Both the position numbers and the translations under genes were made by a program. From Asterella californica (Eukaryota > Streptophyta > Marchantiopsida > Marchantiales > Aytoniaceae), in assembly GCA_036924285.1 (NCBI GenBank), contig JAYKYS010000010.1:17211001-17275000 (forward strand): a stretch of 64,000 bases of DNA. Direction: 5' to 3'. The notes below the pieces were generated by a model, which saw nothing but the letters and a program-made list of their open reading frames with translations, searched no databases and was not told where the DNA came from. The first letter of the stretch is position 1; each line of letters starts with the position of its first letter. This document shows, one piece after another, positions 44,591 through 54,708 of this stretch.

Positions 44591-45392
44591 AAGAGGGAAA
44601 ATATGGAAAGAACCTCATTACTGCTTCCAGCTACGCTTCTGATTGTTCCTTCAGTCTTCTGTGCGCTTCAGAACTTTGATTTGGCCTTCAATGTCTTGCC
44701 ATGATCCTGCTTCTATCTCCAATCTCGAGCTGCTACTAACACTGCTTTCACAATTGAGCTCGATTTGCTGCACTCCGAAGCTTCTCTCTTGATTTTCACC
44801 TCGGCTCTCAATTTCTAATCTTCTAATCCCTTGAGGATTCCTCACTCTTCCACCTTGAGTGCGCTTCTTGACTGCAAGACGTCTTCTCCTACTCACTCAC
44901 TTCAATTTGCTTATGCGCGCTTCCAATGTCTTCTCCAATTTCTAATTCGAAGTCAATTCTCAACTCGAGAAGCAGCTAAGCGAGCTCTGGTGCTAATGCG
45001 CCTCCAGCTTCTGTGTCTTCTCTGCGTGATTTAGGCAATGGCTTTGACTACCTTAGACCTACCTACTACGATGTTGAGTGTATAGCAGGTACACCTACCC
45101 CTTACCTAGTTGGTGTGCAGTTTGGTACCTCCCATGGTTGTAGCCACTGTCTTCCCGGAAGCGTGTTCTGTCTTCCGGCTTCCGGCTTCCAACTTCTAGA
45201 AGACATCTTCCCAGAAGACGTCCATCTTCTGACTTCAGAAGAAGTCGACTTCTTCTCACAAATTCTCTTAAGATCATCTTTCCGCTAAGCAGGGTGTAAT
45301 CTTAAGTAATAAGGTTACTTCAATTATACAGATATGTCATTAACTTAAAATTTTTGAAAAATCCTTCAATCTTGCAAATTGTGAGCACCACA

Positions 45393-46958
45393 CCACCAAT
45401 ATTGTCCTTGGAGTAAGCTATGCGTACGCTTCACTCCAAAATATCCCAACTCCTCATGGACATGTCGTACTAACTGTGCCCTCTGAAATGGATGTGACAC
45501 TATCCGTACTCTCTCATCATCCCACACTCAAAGTACATGTCGTCTTTCTCGTCGAAATCTCTTCGCTTGTTGGAGGACGTGATCTCAATCCTTGGTACTT
45601 ATTGTGCTTACCACCACACCAGTATGTAGATACTCCATTACCGTCACATCGTCGTGGATATCTCGTTAGTCTAGAACACCATCTCCACTCTCAAGATCAG
45701 GAGACTCATCATCTACTCTCTGACGAAAGAAAGATACGACCTGGCTTTCCATATTAGAGTTCATGATCAACACACAAAGAAAGGTATATGCATGTCACCT
45801 TGACACTATCTCTTCATCAACCTCGTCATGTCATCGAGCTCCAATCTGATCCTGCTGACTCGTGCATGGGTTGCGACTCAACCCATCTTCATCTAGGTTT
45901 GCAACTCCAGGTCTATGCACTACCTAGAAGTCATACTCTTGTAAGATAAGAGCTCATCGTGCAAGCTTCCCTGTAAGCTTGTCGGACTCCATCAACCACT
46001 TAACTGGCTTGTGATCAGTGATGAGAGTAAAAGAGATTCCCAAATAGATAACATAGGAAGTGTGCAACAACCCACACTACAGCTAAATACTCCTCTTCGT
46101 ATGAATTGTACCTCGTCTTCGCCGAATTATTGAGACGACTGACATATGTCACCACAAACTCCTTGTTCTCATCATCATGCTGAGTTAGCACTGCTCCAAG
46201 TCTCAACATACTGCAATCAATGTGCAATTGGAAAAGACGTCCCATAACGGATCTCTTCAAGATGGGAGCAGATGTCAACCTATCCTTGAGCTCTACAAAA
46301 GCTCGTTCTTGCTCATTCTCCACTGCCACTCCTGGTCCACCTTCATCAGCTTGGTCAATGGCTTCGCAATTGCACTATACTCTTTCACGCATCGACGATT
46401 CATCAAATCAACAAATGTCCGAACTCGACTCACATCTGTCGGGCGTGAGATACGTGCAATAGCTTCAACTTTCATCTGTTGAACACCCAACCCACCTGGG
46501 TAGATGGTGTGGCCTAGATACTCTACCAACTTTTGGAAGAACTTACACTTCTCATGGTGCAACTTCAACCCATGAGCTCTCAACCACTTGAACACACCTC
46601 ATAAATGTCTCTCGTGCTCCTCCACTGTAGCACTATAGACTAAGATGTCGTCAATATAACATCTTACAAAATCCAATCCTGCTAGGATCCTATCCATCAC
46701 CCTTTGGAATTCAGCAGGGGTGTTCTTCAACCCAAATGGTAAGAACCGCCACTGATACAAACAATCCTTGCTGTAAGAGTCAATTCTCCAAAATGTTGTC
46801 TTGGACTTATCTTCTTCTCTCACTGATGATGATACCCTGCTCGAAGATCTAAAGTACTGAAGACATTCACATGCCCCACTGCATCCTCAGGTGTCAACAT
46901 GGCATACTTATCGAACTTTATCTGCCGATTGATAAGATGGTAGTCTCCACGCATCCGT
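45393..46958 (-). pseudogene. RT, RNase H and integrase zinc part of PHD-gypsy copy 2
   Basis: Minus-strand reading: reverse transcriptase fingers-palm with QWRFLPFGLKNTPAEFQRVM and DFVRCYIDDILVYSATVEEH (catalytic YIDD), thumb LRAHGLKLHHEKCKFFQKLV..YLGHTI, RNase H FQLHIDCSMLRLGAVLTQHD and NSAKTRYNSYEEEYLAVVWV, then toward 45393 the integrase zinc region. Stops and shifts occur between the parts. Motifs are of the Ty3/gypsy type. Confidence 0.85.
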
Positions 46959-48679
46959 TGTCGTGTCGTGGACCGGCTCCTACCTGAAATTCAAACTTCG
47001 ATGCTTGTCACTCCAAAGACACTCATGAGAAGACAAGCTAGGCCCCAGCTTACGGATTTTGGCACAATCTCAAATCTCCATTTTCATCGCATAGATGGGT
47101 AGAGCTCCTTGTTAGCTTTCCATAGGCATCTTGTCTACTTCGTTTGGGCGCCTAGTGGAGAAGTTATAGGACTCGAAAGATGGGGAAAATAAGCTAAGCC
47201 CCAGCTTACGGGTTTTTGGCACCACTTCGGATCTTCGTTTTTATCGCATCAGTGGATAAAGCTCCTTGTCAGCATTTCATAGGCATTTTGTCTACTTCGT
47301 TTGGACGCATAGTGAAGGAGTTACAGGACTCGAAAGATGGAGAAAACAAGCTAGGCCCCAGCTTACGAGCTTTTGGTGCAACTTCGGATCTTTACTTTTA
47401 TCGCATAGATGGATAGAGCTCGTTGTCAGCTTTCCATGGGCATCTTGTTTATTTCGTTTGGACATCCAGAGAAGAAGTTATGCGATTCGAAAAAAGGCAA
47501 AATCAAGCTAGGCCCCTAGTTACTTGCTGACTGGGTATTTAGGGCTTCAGACGTTATATCAAAGACGCAAGGGGCCTGCTTCTTATTATTGAGGGTTGAA
47601 CTTCGTACGTACAGACTGTTGCAAGGGGGCTGCTTAAGGGGCTTGCTTATTCTTGCGACTTGTCGGTGGATATTTTGGAGAATTGGAAGTCCAATACACG
47701 CGCGCAATGTGTCATCGGGTTCAGATCTGTGCAGGCTACGCACAGGTTAAGACGGTTCTTGAAGAGACGGATCGGGGGTTGTGTTCTGGAAGAAATTGAG
47801 ACGCAAGAAGCAGATTTGGAGTTTTCAGTTACATGTGAAGGAGAGTTGGACCGTTCGGGCCGTTCCGGAGTCCAAACTTGCTGTCCTTGGATCCAACGGG
47901 ATCAGAACACCGAGTTCTACAGGAAATTGAAGACGATACCAGTTTTCATCGGGCGGTTTGGAAGTTCTGAGTGAAATTGGCTCGCAAGGAAGCGCTTACA
48001 TCAGATTTTTGTTCACCTGCGATCTGAGGTTGGGCTGTTCTTCGCGATCGGTGAGCCAAGCTCTTCGTTCTTGGTGCCTACGCGATCAGGGAGTCTTCAT
48101 CTACTCATAGGAGAAGACCGTGTGTGCATTGGATTGTTGGTTTCGGTGTGATGAGCGAGTTTGAGCCGCAGGGAGCCGATTTACGTCAGTTTTTTGCAAC
48201 CGGCGACCAAATTTCTCGAGTGGTTTTGCAAGGGGAACTCCAAACGACTTGTTTGGAGTCTCGTTGGGTTCAGGGTAGCTAGATCTATCTGCCAGCGAAG
48301 ACGGATATCAGTTTGGACGATCCGTTTGTGCGGTGTGAGTGGTTTTAAGCCGCAGGGAGGAGTTTTTGGAGGTTTGGTCACCTGCGACCGAAAATCGGCA
48401 ATATCTCGGCTGTTGGGAGTCGAATCTGAAGGTTTCTTGGGTTAACGGAGTCAGCGGAGAAGACCCTATCGACATCTGAAGTCCGTCCAGCGAAAGGAGG
48501 AAATCCACAGATAGGAGAAAGAACCGGCAGTGTACATACATTTGGGAGTGGTATATATCACAGCATTCGCTTTCGTGGTTGTTTTTTCTCTGTCTTGTCT
48601 CTGTTTCAGCACACAACATCTCCACAGCCAAGAACCTCGCGTTTTCCTGGACATCCTTCACGCAATATCCGACACGACA
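46959..48679 (+). repeat. 5' LTR of gypsy B with internal 156-base tandem repeats
   Basis: 1721 bases. Three tandem units of 156-157 bases start at about 47035, 47191 and 47348 (each AAGCTAGGCCCCAGCTTACG or close) and a partial fourth at 47503. Compared with the 3' LTR it lacks about 300 bases (those at about 56259-56555). Confidence 0.93.
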
Positions 48680-48735
48680 ACGGTGGTGAACTCGACGTGA
48701 AGGTCTGAGGTGGAGATTTCTTCTGTGTGTGAACT

Positions 48736-50451
48736 TTGAAGAAGAGATTGGCAGTCATGAGTGGGGATGGGAAAGGTGATGGAGATGGAGCTAGTGGTTC
48801 AAGTGGGTTACCGAAGATGCAGTTGGATCCGGCGACTGCATCGATGTTCCAAGCTTTCACTATGTTCTTACGGCAGCAACAGTCTGATGAGCGGAAGGAA
48901 GCTTTGGCAACAAAGGCGCTACAAGCGGTGGTCAGCAGGATTGACCAGTTTGATGGAAGAGATGTCTCAAGGTATCTGAGACATTATGTGAAGGAGATGG
49001 AGCTGAACCGGGTATCAGAAGATGAGATGATTGAGACGTTTGAGTTGGCAGCAGCTCCAGAGATTAGGGATCATGTTAAAATGCTAACGAAGCATTTTAA
49101 CAAGGATTGGGAGACTTTTGCTCGTGCCTTGATGGATGAGTACTTCTTGGAGGACTCTGATCGAGTCACCAAGAAGTCATTCTTGGAGTGGGTTGAGCAA
49201 CCAAAGAAGGGTTTACAAGCTACTGAGTTGCTCAGAGAGTTTGAGAAGCAGTTTTCACGGCTGACCAGGATGGAGAAATTGACGTTGCAGTCCAACAAGA
49301 CAGAGCTATTTCTTCGGGCTGCAGATGAGAAGTTGCAGGAGAAGCTAGAGGTACTTCTGGAAGACCGGGAGGAGGACGATGGATTAACCAGCAACTGGAA
49401 GAAGGTTGAAGAAGCTGTTGGTCTGCTTACCAAGAGGGAGCGGAGACGAGAGAAAGTTCCTGTTAGGAGACTGGCACCAACACCTATAGCTGTAACACCT
49501 GTTCTTGTAGTCCGACCAGTTCCCGTTGCTAGACAAATAGTACCAGTTGCTCCAGCTGTTCCTGTTGTTCCAGTTGTTCAGGCACCCATGGTATCTCCGA
49601 AGAAGGATGACTCAAACCTTGAGGAGATATTGCTTGGAATGCGAGATCTGCAGATCAAGCTCACCAAATTGGAAGAGAAGGGATCTACAAGCGGAGTAAG
49701 ACCGGTTGAGAAGCAAGGCTGGATCCAGCGGTGTATCTGATCCGATGGTACTGATCATCCGCGCAGAGATTGCAAGGAGTTCACAGATATTATGCAGCAA
49801 GGAGTGATCTTCTGGAAGGATGGGAAGGTAGCATTGAGGGATACTGGTGCACTTCTTCAGACCAACTTTGGTAGAGAAGGGATGAAGAAGTTGGTTGAGG
49901 ACCACCTATCAGCGCAAGCATTCGCAATCGTGGAAGCTGGAACTTATGGCACAAGGGTTGAGGATCAAGCTGAGAGGAGTTTCAACAAGCAAGTTGAGCC
50001 AAGTGAGTTGTGGTCATCTGCCATCTCCATGAAACAGAAAGGGAAGATGGCATGTGAGACGTTGCAGAGGACAGCTGCTACGATCAGAAGAGATACTGGA
50101 TGGGAGGATCCGATAGAAGCTCTATCGGTGCATGCTTACATCGCCAAGAACCAACACGAAGCGTTGTTGGAAGAGAAGAGAAGGCGAGATTCAGAGGATG
50201 CAAGGGAAGGAACTTCTTCCAAGAGACAGACTCGAGGGGAGAAGGTTCGCCAAGAGCTTCAGGATGCAGGAGCTCAAGACCTACCGATGGACGATGCTCC
50301 TTCTTCATCGAAGGAGATATCTCAGAAGGAGAAGGGTAAGCCGGTTGCGTACAAGCTACAGTCGGATATCGAGGCGTCAACAGACTTGAAGGGAGTCTTG
50401 GAAGATCGCATTCTGAATGCGAAGGTGGAGTTTACTTTGAGAGAGTGTTAG
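48736..50451 (+). pseudogene. Gag polyprotein of gypsy B, one internal stop
   Basis: One frame of about 570 codons, interrupted only by TGA at 49738-49740. Start ATG 48736 or 48757. Gag core: KALQAVVSRIDQFDGRDVSR, YLRHYVKEMELNRVSEDEMI, TFARALMDEYFLEDSDRVTK, KKSFLEWVEQPKKGLQATEL. A Val/Pro-rich linker (PVLVVRPVPVARQIVPVAPA) leads to a C-x2-C-x4-H-x4-C knuckle remnant at about 49731-49776 (RCI, stop, S, DGTDHPRRDCKEF): the stop replaces one knuckle position and a Ser replaces the second Cys. The charged tail (49792-50451) precedes protease. Gag packages the RNA. Confidence 0.88.
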
Positions 50452-50717
50452 GCATCGCCAAGCGTGAGTTTCATGATGTCATCATCGATGTCATCAAACG
50501 GAAACGATAAATTACGGGTGAGACTGGTTTATCACATGCTTTGGATACTAGGATGTCAGTGGATGAGGAGAGAGAGCTTGCAAGGTGCAGTGTCTATTCT
50601 CCAGAGGAAGAAAGAGATCGAAGGCGCAGGGTGCATTTCGAGGATGAAGAGGAGGATGAGAAGCGGAGCTCAAGTCATTACAGCCACAGTCACTAGGCTC
50701 GAGCTACGACGGAGACG

Positions 50718-51173
50718 TTGGTGAGGATCGAGGACTTGGATGAGCCGGTGGTTGCTCTGATCGATCATGGATCAGAAATCAACATCATGTCGAAGGAGCT
50801 GTACAAGAGGAAGAAGTGGCCGATCGACACAGAGCATGGATGGGTCACAAGAGCAGCCAACAACACGAGAGGAGACTTGTATGGAGCTTGTCCAAACATC
50901 AGAGTGCGCGTAGGTGATGTTGCTATCGAGCAAAACTTCTTTGTTCAGGAAGCAACATCATACTCACTCATTCTGGGCCAACCTTTCATCATAGCAACCC
51001 GGATGGAGACAAAGGTACTGGACGACGGATCTGCGTATGCTAGGATCCGAAGTCAAGATGGGAAGAGAGCGGTACAGTTCCTGACTGTACCGTCCAACCA
51101 CGAGCGCAACCGAGATCGTTTGAGAGAGAAGCCGCTTCCAATGGTGAGTGAAGAGTTCAAGGATTTTCGTTGA
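50718..51173 (+). pseudogene. Aspartic protease region of gypsy B
   Basis: The frame carries VVALIDHGSEINIMSKELYK (active site D-H-G-S, usual form D-T/S-G), then VRVGDVAIEQNFFVQEATSY and SLILGQPFIIATRMETKVLD (the ILGQPF strand near the end of these proteases). It lies in the same frame as the RT ORF, with stops between 51171 and 51377. In the family it cuts the Gag-Pol polyprotein. Homologous to the fragment at 15433-15760. Confidence 0.85.
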
Positions 51174-51377
51174 GTACCACTATAGAGCGGGATTGTGGTG
51201 GTGCGCAGGAGAAGGTACTCTCGCTTGATGGAGATAGTGCCTTTTGTACAGGGTTTGTTGGATTTTCAGATTGTGGGATTGCTATTTACAGGAAGGTAGA
51301 AGAGTTGAGAAGAAAAGAACAAAAACATTTGCGTGATGTTGAGTTAATGTTGAAAGAGTTGGGTGAGCTAGAAGGGG

Positions 51378-54300
51378 ATGAATGGATTTTTGGTGTTTAT
51401 GAAGAGGATGGAGGATCCTTTGCGAGAGAGCATGTCTATTGGATGGGAGGATATGGATAAGGTCGTGCAGATTCATTCAAGGGAGGTCTATTCGGTGATC
51501 GAATCATTCCGTGCACCGGAGGTTCGAGTTGAGACAAGGTACAAGACAGTGGATAGGAAGGTAAAGCCAGTTGCTGGTCCTTTGCCGGAAGACACCAACC
51601 AACAGATGGATCAAGCTTCAAAGGAGAAGAGTTTGAGAGATCCTGTAATGATAGGACACAAGTTCACGGAGAAGACCCTTGAAGAGCTGAAGATTGGATC
51701 TGATGAGTCTCTTCTATCAGAAGAGAGGATGTACTTCAAAGAGATGCTTTCACGACATGAGAAAGCATTTGCTTTTGAGCCACATGAGATTGGGTGTGTA
51801 GACCCGTACGTTGTTACCCCGATGGTTATCTTCACGGTACCGCATGTGCCATGGAACCTCAGACCAATTTCAGTACCGCGGGCTCACTTGTCCAAACTAG
51901 TGGAGTTGCTGAAAGAGAAGATGCGGATGAAGATCTTGGAGCCGTCGTTTGCACCATGGTTTACAGTGCCTAAGAAGAATGGGTCGTTGAGGTTCATCCA
52001 AGACATGCAACCGGTGAACGCAGTAACAATCAGAAATGCTGGGTTGGGACCGATTGTGGATGAGTTTGCTGAAGCGTTTGCAGGAAGAGCAATTTACTCA
52101 ATGGGAGATCTTTACTCAGGGTATGATCAGTTTCAACTAGCAGAGGAGAGCAGAAGCTTCACGACAATGAGGACACCTTTGGGGTTGGTTAGGATGTGTA
52201 CCTTACCACAGGGAGCTACCAACTCGGTAGCACACATGATGAACGGGATGAATCGAGTTCTAAGAGACTTCATCCCTGAAAAGACGATGCCGTTCTTGGA
52301 TGACATCCCCATCAAAGGATGTGTGGAAGATGAGAAGGATGAAGCATTAGATCAGAGGGGGTGTCGGCGATACATCACTGATCACATCGCAGACTGTGAG
52401 AAGATCTTATCTCGACTTGAGGAAGTTCATCTTACGCTGTCAGGTGCGAAGTCTACATTTGGAGTTAGAGAGGTTTTGATCGTTGGTCATTTGTGTGGAT
52501 CGTTTGGTCGGAAGCCAGATCCGAACAAGGTGGATGCGATTGGAAGAATGAAGGAGGTTTGCAACTCGCTAACAGAAGTGAGAAGATTTTTGGGTGCTTG
52601 TGTATTCTACCACATTTGGAATCCTCATTATGTGCATGTGACGGATCCATTGTATGGGTTGTTGCGGAAGGGTCATAAGTTCAGATGGGAGGAAGAGCAT
52701 ACTGATGCGGTAAGGAAGTTGAAATCTTTACTATCATCTCCTCCAGTTCTGGGAAAGATTGATTACAAGGGTGCTAGGCCGGTGATTCTTACTGTGGATA
52801 CAAGTCCAGTTGCAATTGGATGGGCAGTCGGACAGGATGATGAGAATGGAGACATGTTTGCGGTTAGGTTCGGAGCGAAGGTGTTAAGTGCTCGACAACG
52901 TGCTTACCCGCAAGTGAAGAGAGAACTGTGGGGTATTGTTTCAGCTATGAAAACTGAGAAAGAGTATTTGATTGGAGCAGTAGTGGTGGTTGAAACTGAT
53001 TGCTTGCCGTTGTTAGGAATGATCATGAATTGTTCAACTCCTGATATTGCAATGTTACGATGGATCGCATATATCAAGTCGTTGAACCCGGAGTTTAGAC
53101 ATATTGCAGGGAAGGATAATCTGATGGCGGATATGTTATCTCGGGCTCAATATGATGGGGAAGATGAGATGGTAGAAGACATTGACGACGTGGGTACAGA
53201 GTTCTATTCGATTGCACAGACAAGAAGGGAAGAAGAGTTGTTTGTTGAAGGGTTGTATGATGGTGATTTGCTTGATATCGGGAGGTACCTTAGTACGATG
53301 GTTAAGCAGACAGGTTGGACGGATGAGAGGTTTCGGAGAGTTCGAAGGAAGGCCTACAACTTCATGTTGCAGGATGGGTTTCTTTGGAAGCAACCGAAGC
53401 AAAAAGGTTGGGTACCGCTACGGGTGATTTGCAACAAGGAAGATCAGCAGAAGTTGCTCAAGGCATTCCATGAGAGTCTTTGGGCTGGACATCGAGGGAT
53501 TTGGGCCACTTTTACCAAGATGAAAGAGCGGTATTGGTGGAAAAACATGTACAGGGATGTTGTATCTTTTGTAGAGTCTTGTTTGACATGTCAGATGTAT
53601 TCGAACATCCGACATCGTGACGGATTACATCCAACTTATCCGCTGGCAATACATTTCAAGTGGGTGGTAGACTTGGTGATTATGCCGGTTGGGTTGTGGC
53701 AGATGAGATACTTGGTACTTGCTAGAGAAGATCTATCAAATCAAGTCGAGGGTAGGGCGCTTCGGACGAAGACAACTGAAGGGGTATGTAAATTTCTCTT
53801 GGAAGAGGTTGTTTGTCGGTATGGATGTGTAGGAAAGATCACTGCAGCTCGGGGAGAGTTAGATGCACATGAGGCTCGTGAATTCTTTGCAAGGTGTGGG
53901 GTGAGGTTGTCACTGACAACTGCTTACAACCCCGAAGGGAATGCCAAGAATGAACGTGGTCATCCACCCATTGTGAAGGCTTTGGTAAAGGTGTGCAACG
54001 GAAGGGTGCGCGAGTGGCATCGACTCTTACCATTTGCGTTATGGACAGATAGAACGACACACAGCTCGGTGACAGGTTACATGCCGGTGGAACTCATCAC
54101 AGGTCAGAAACCTATCATGCCGATTGAAGAACACGTTCTGACATGGAGTGTGTTACCTTGAGAGGACAATTTGACTAGGGAAGAGCTTCTTGCTATTCGA
54201 ATTAGGCAGTTGGAGAGAAGACCAAAGGATATCCAAACTGCTTTGGATAGATTGCGAGAAGCACGGTTGAAGAACAAGGTCAGATTTGATCAGCGACATC

Positions 54301-54623
54301 GTTTGAGACCTAGGGAAATCAAGGAAGGTGATTGGGTGTTAGTCTATGGCAATAGTCTAGACAACCAGCATAGTGCACTCCGGAAGTTTTCCAGAAGATG
54401 GTTTGGTCCGTATGTGGTGAAGAAGGTTCATGACAACGCAACTTACGTCCTGCAAGAGTTGGATGGAACGAGCTTGAAGGTACCAGTGGCAAGTAAACGT
54501 GTCAAGATTTTCAAAAAGAGAGATGAGGAGGTCGATCTAGCAGATATCTTGACGGAGTTTCAGTTTGAGGATGAGGATTATGCAGAAGATCTTGAAGGTG
54601 AGGTTGGTTACGATGGGAAGTAG
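51378..54623 (+). pseudogene. RT, RNase H and integrase of gypsy B, one internal stop
   Basis: One frame of 1081 codons with a single TGA at 54159-54161 (codon 928). Residues counted from 51378. RT: KNGSLRFIQDMQPVNAVTIR (about 205-225), LPQGATNSVAHMMNGMNRVL (about 275), FLDDIPIKG (about 306, the catalytic pair). RNase H: LTVDTSPVAIGWAVGQDDEN (about 472) and RHIAGKDNLMADMLSR. Integrase: zinc part FHESLWAGHRG..SCLTCQ (about 697-740), core WVVDLVIMP (about 765), ITAARGELDA (about 821, where an Asp is expected but Ala is read, GCT 53847-53849), NPEGNAKNERGHPPIVKALV (Glu, about 858). After the stop: REELLAIRIRQLERR and a KEGDWVLVYGNSLD..RWFGPYVV GPF-like end. No chromodomain or PHD finger. Confidence 0.93.
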
Positions 54624-54696
54624 GACGATAAGCCGGTCCACTCCTTGGTTGGTATCTCTGGTGCATACCGGAGGATGCACAGGTTCAGAGGGGGTG

Positions 54697-54708
54697 GATG
54701 TCGTGTCG
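54697..54708 (+). promoter_or_regulatory. Polypurine tract of gypsy B
   Basis: AGAGGGGGTGGA directly before the TG of the 3' LTR. Confidence 0.85.

Larger units (their letters stand above)
42545..44600 (+). mobile_element. Truncated gypsy C: 5' LTR, primer site and gag, inserted in L1
   Basis: The order is an LTR-like stretch (about 42545-43651, no second copy in the window), a tRNA-iMet-type primer site TGGTATCAGAGCC (43659-43671), then a gag frame. The element stops inside gag, with no pol and no 3' LTR. Both borders with L1 are approximate. The base composition (many GAC/GAG-starting words, GGTCC) differs from the surrounding GAAGAC sequence. Confidence 0.7.
34379..45392 (-). mobile_element. 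GAAGAC element L1 (no LTRs), split by two later insertions
   Basis: Minus-strand 5' end TGTGGTGCTCAC at 45392, 3' end CACTATA at 34379. Target duplication CCACC at 34374-34378 and 45393-45397; removal restores the integrase DNA of PHD-gypsy copy 2. Its own sequence is 45392 to about 44600, then about 42545 to 42313, then 36341 to 34379; the gaps are a truncated gypsy and a second GAAGAC element. Roughly the first 150 and last several hundred bases match L2 in order. It is rich in GAAGAC/GTCTTC near its 5' end (45140-45260). No LTRs: 5' and 3' ends are unrelated apart from short TGTGGTG / TATAGTG inverted termini. It keeps a fragment of the L2-type ORF and no polymerase. Confidence 0.75.
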
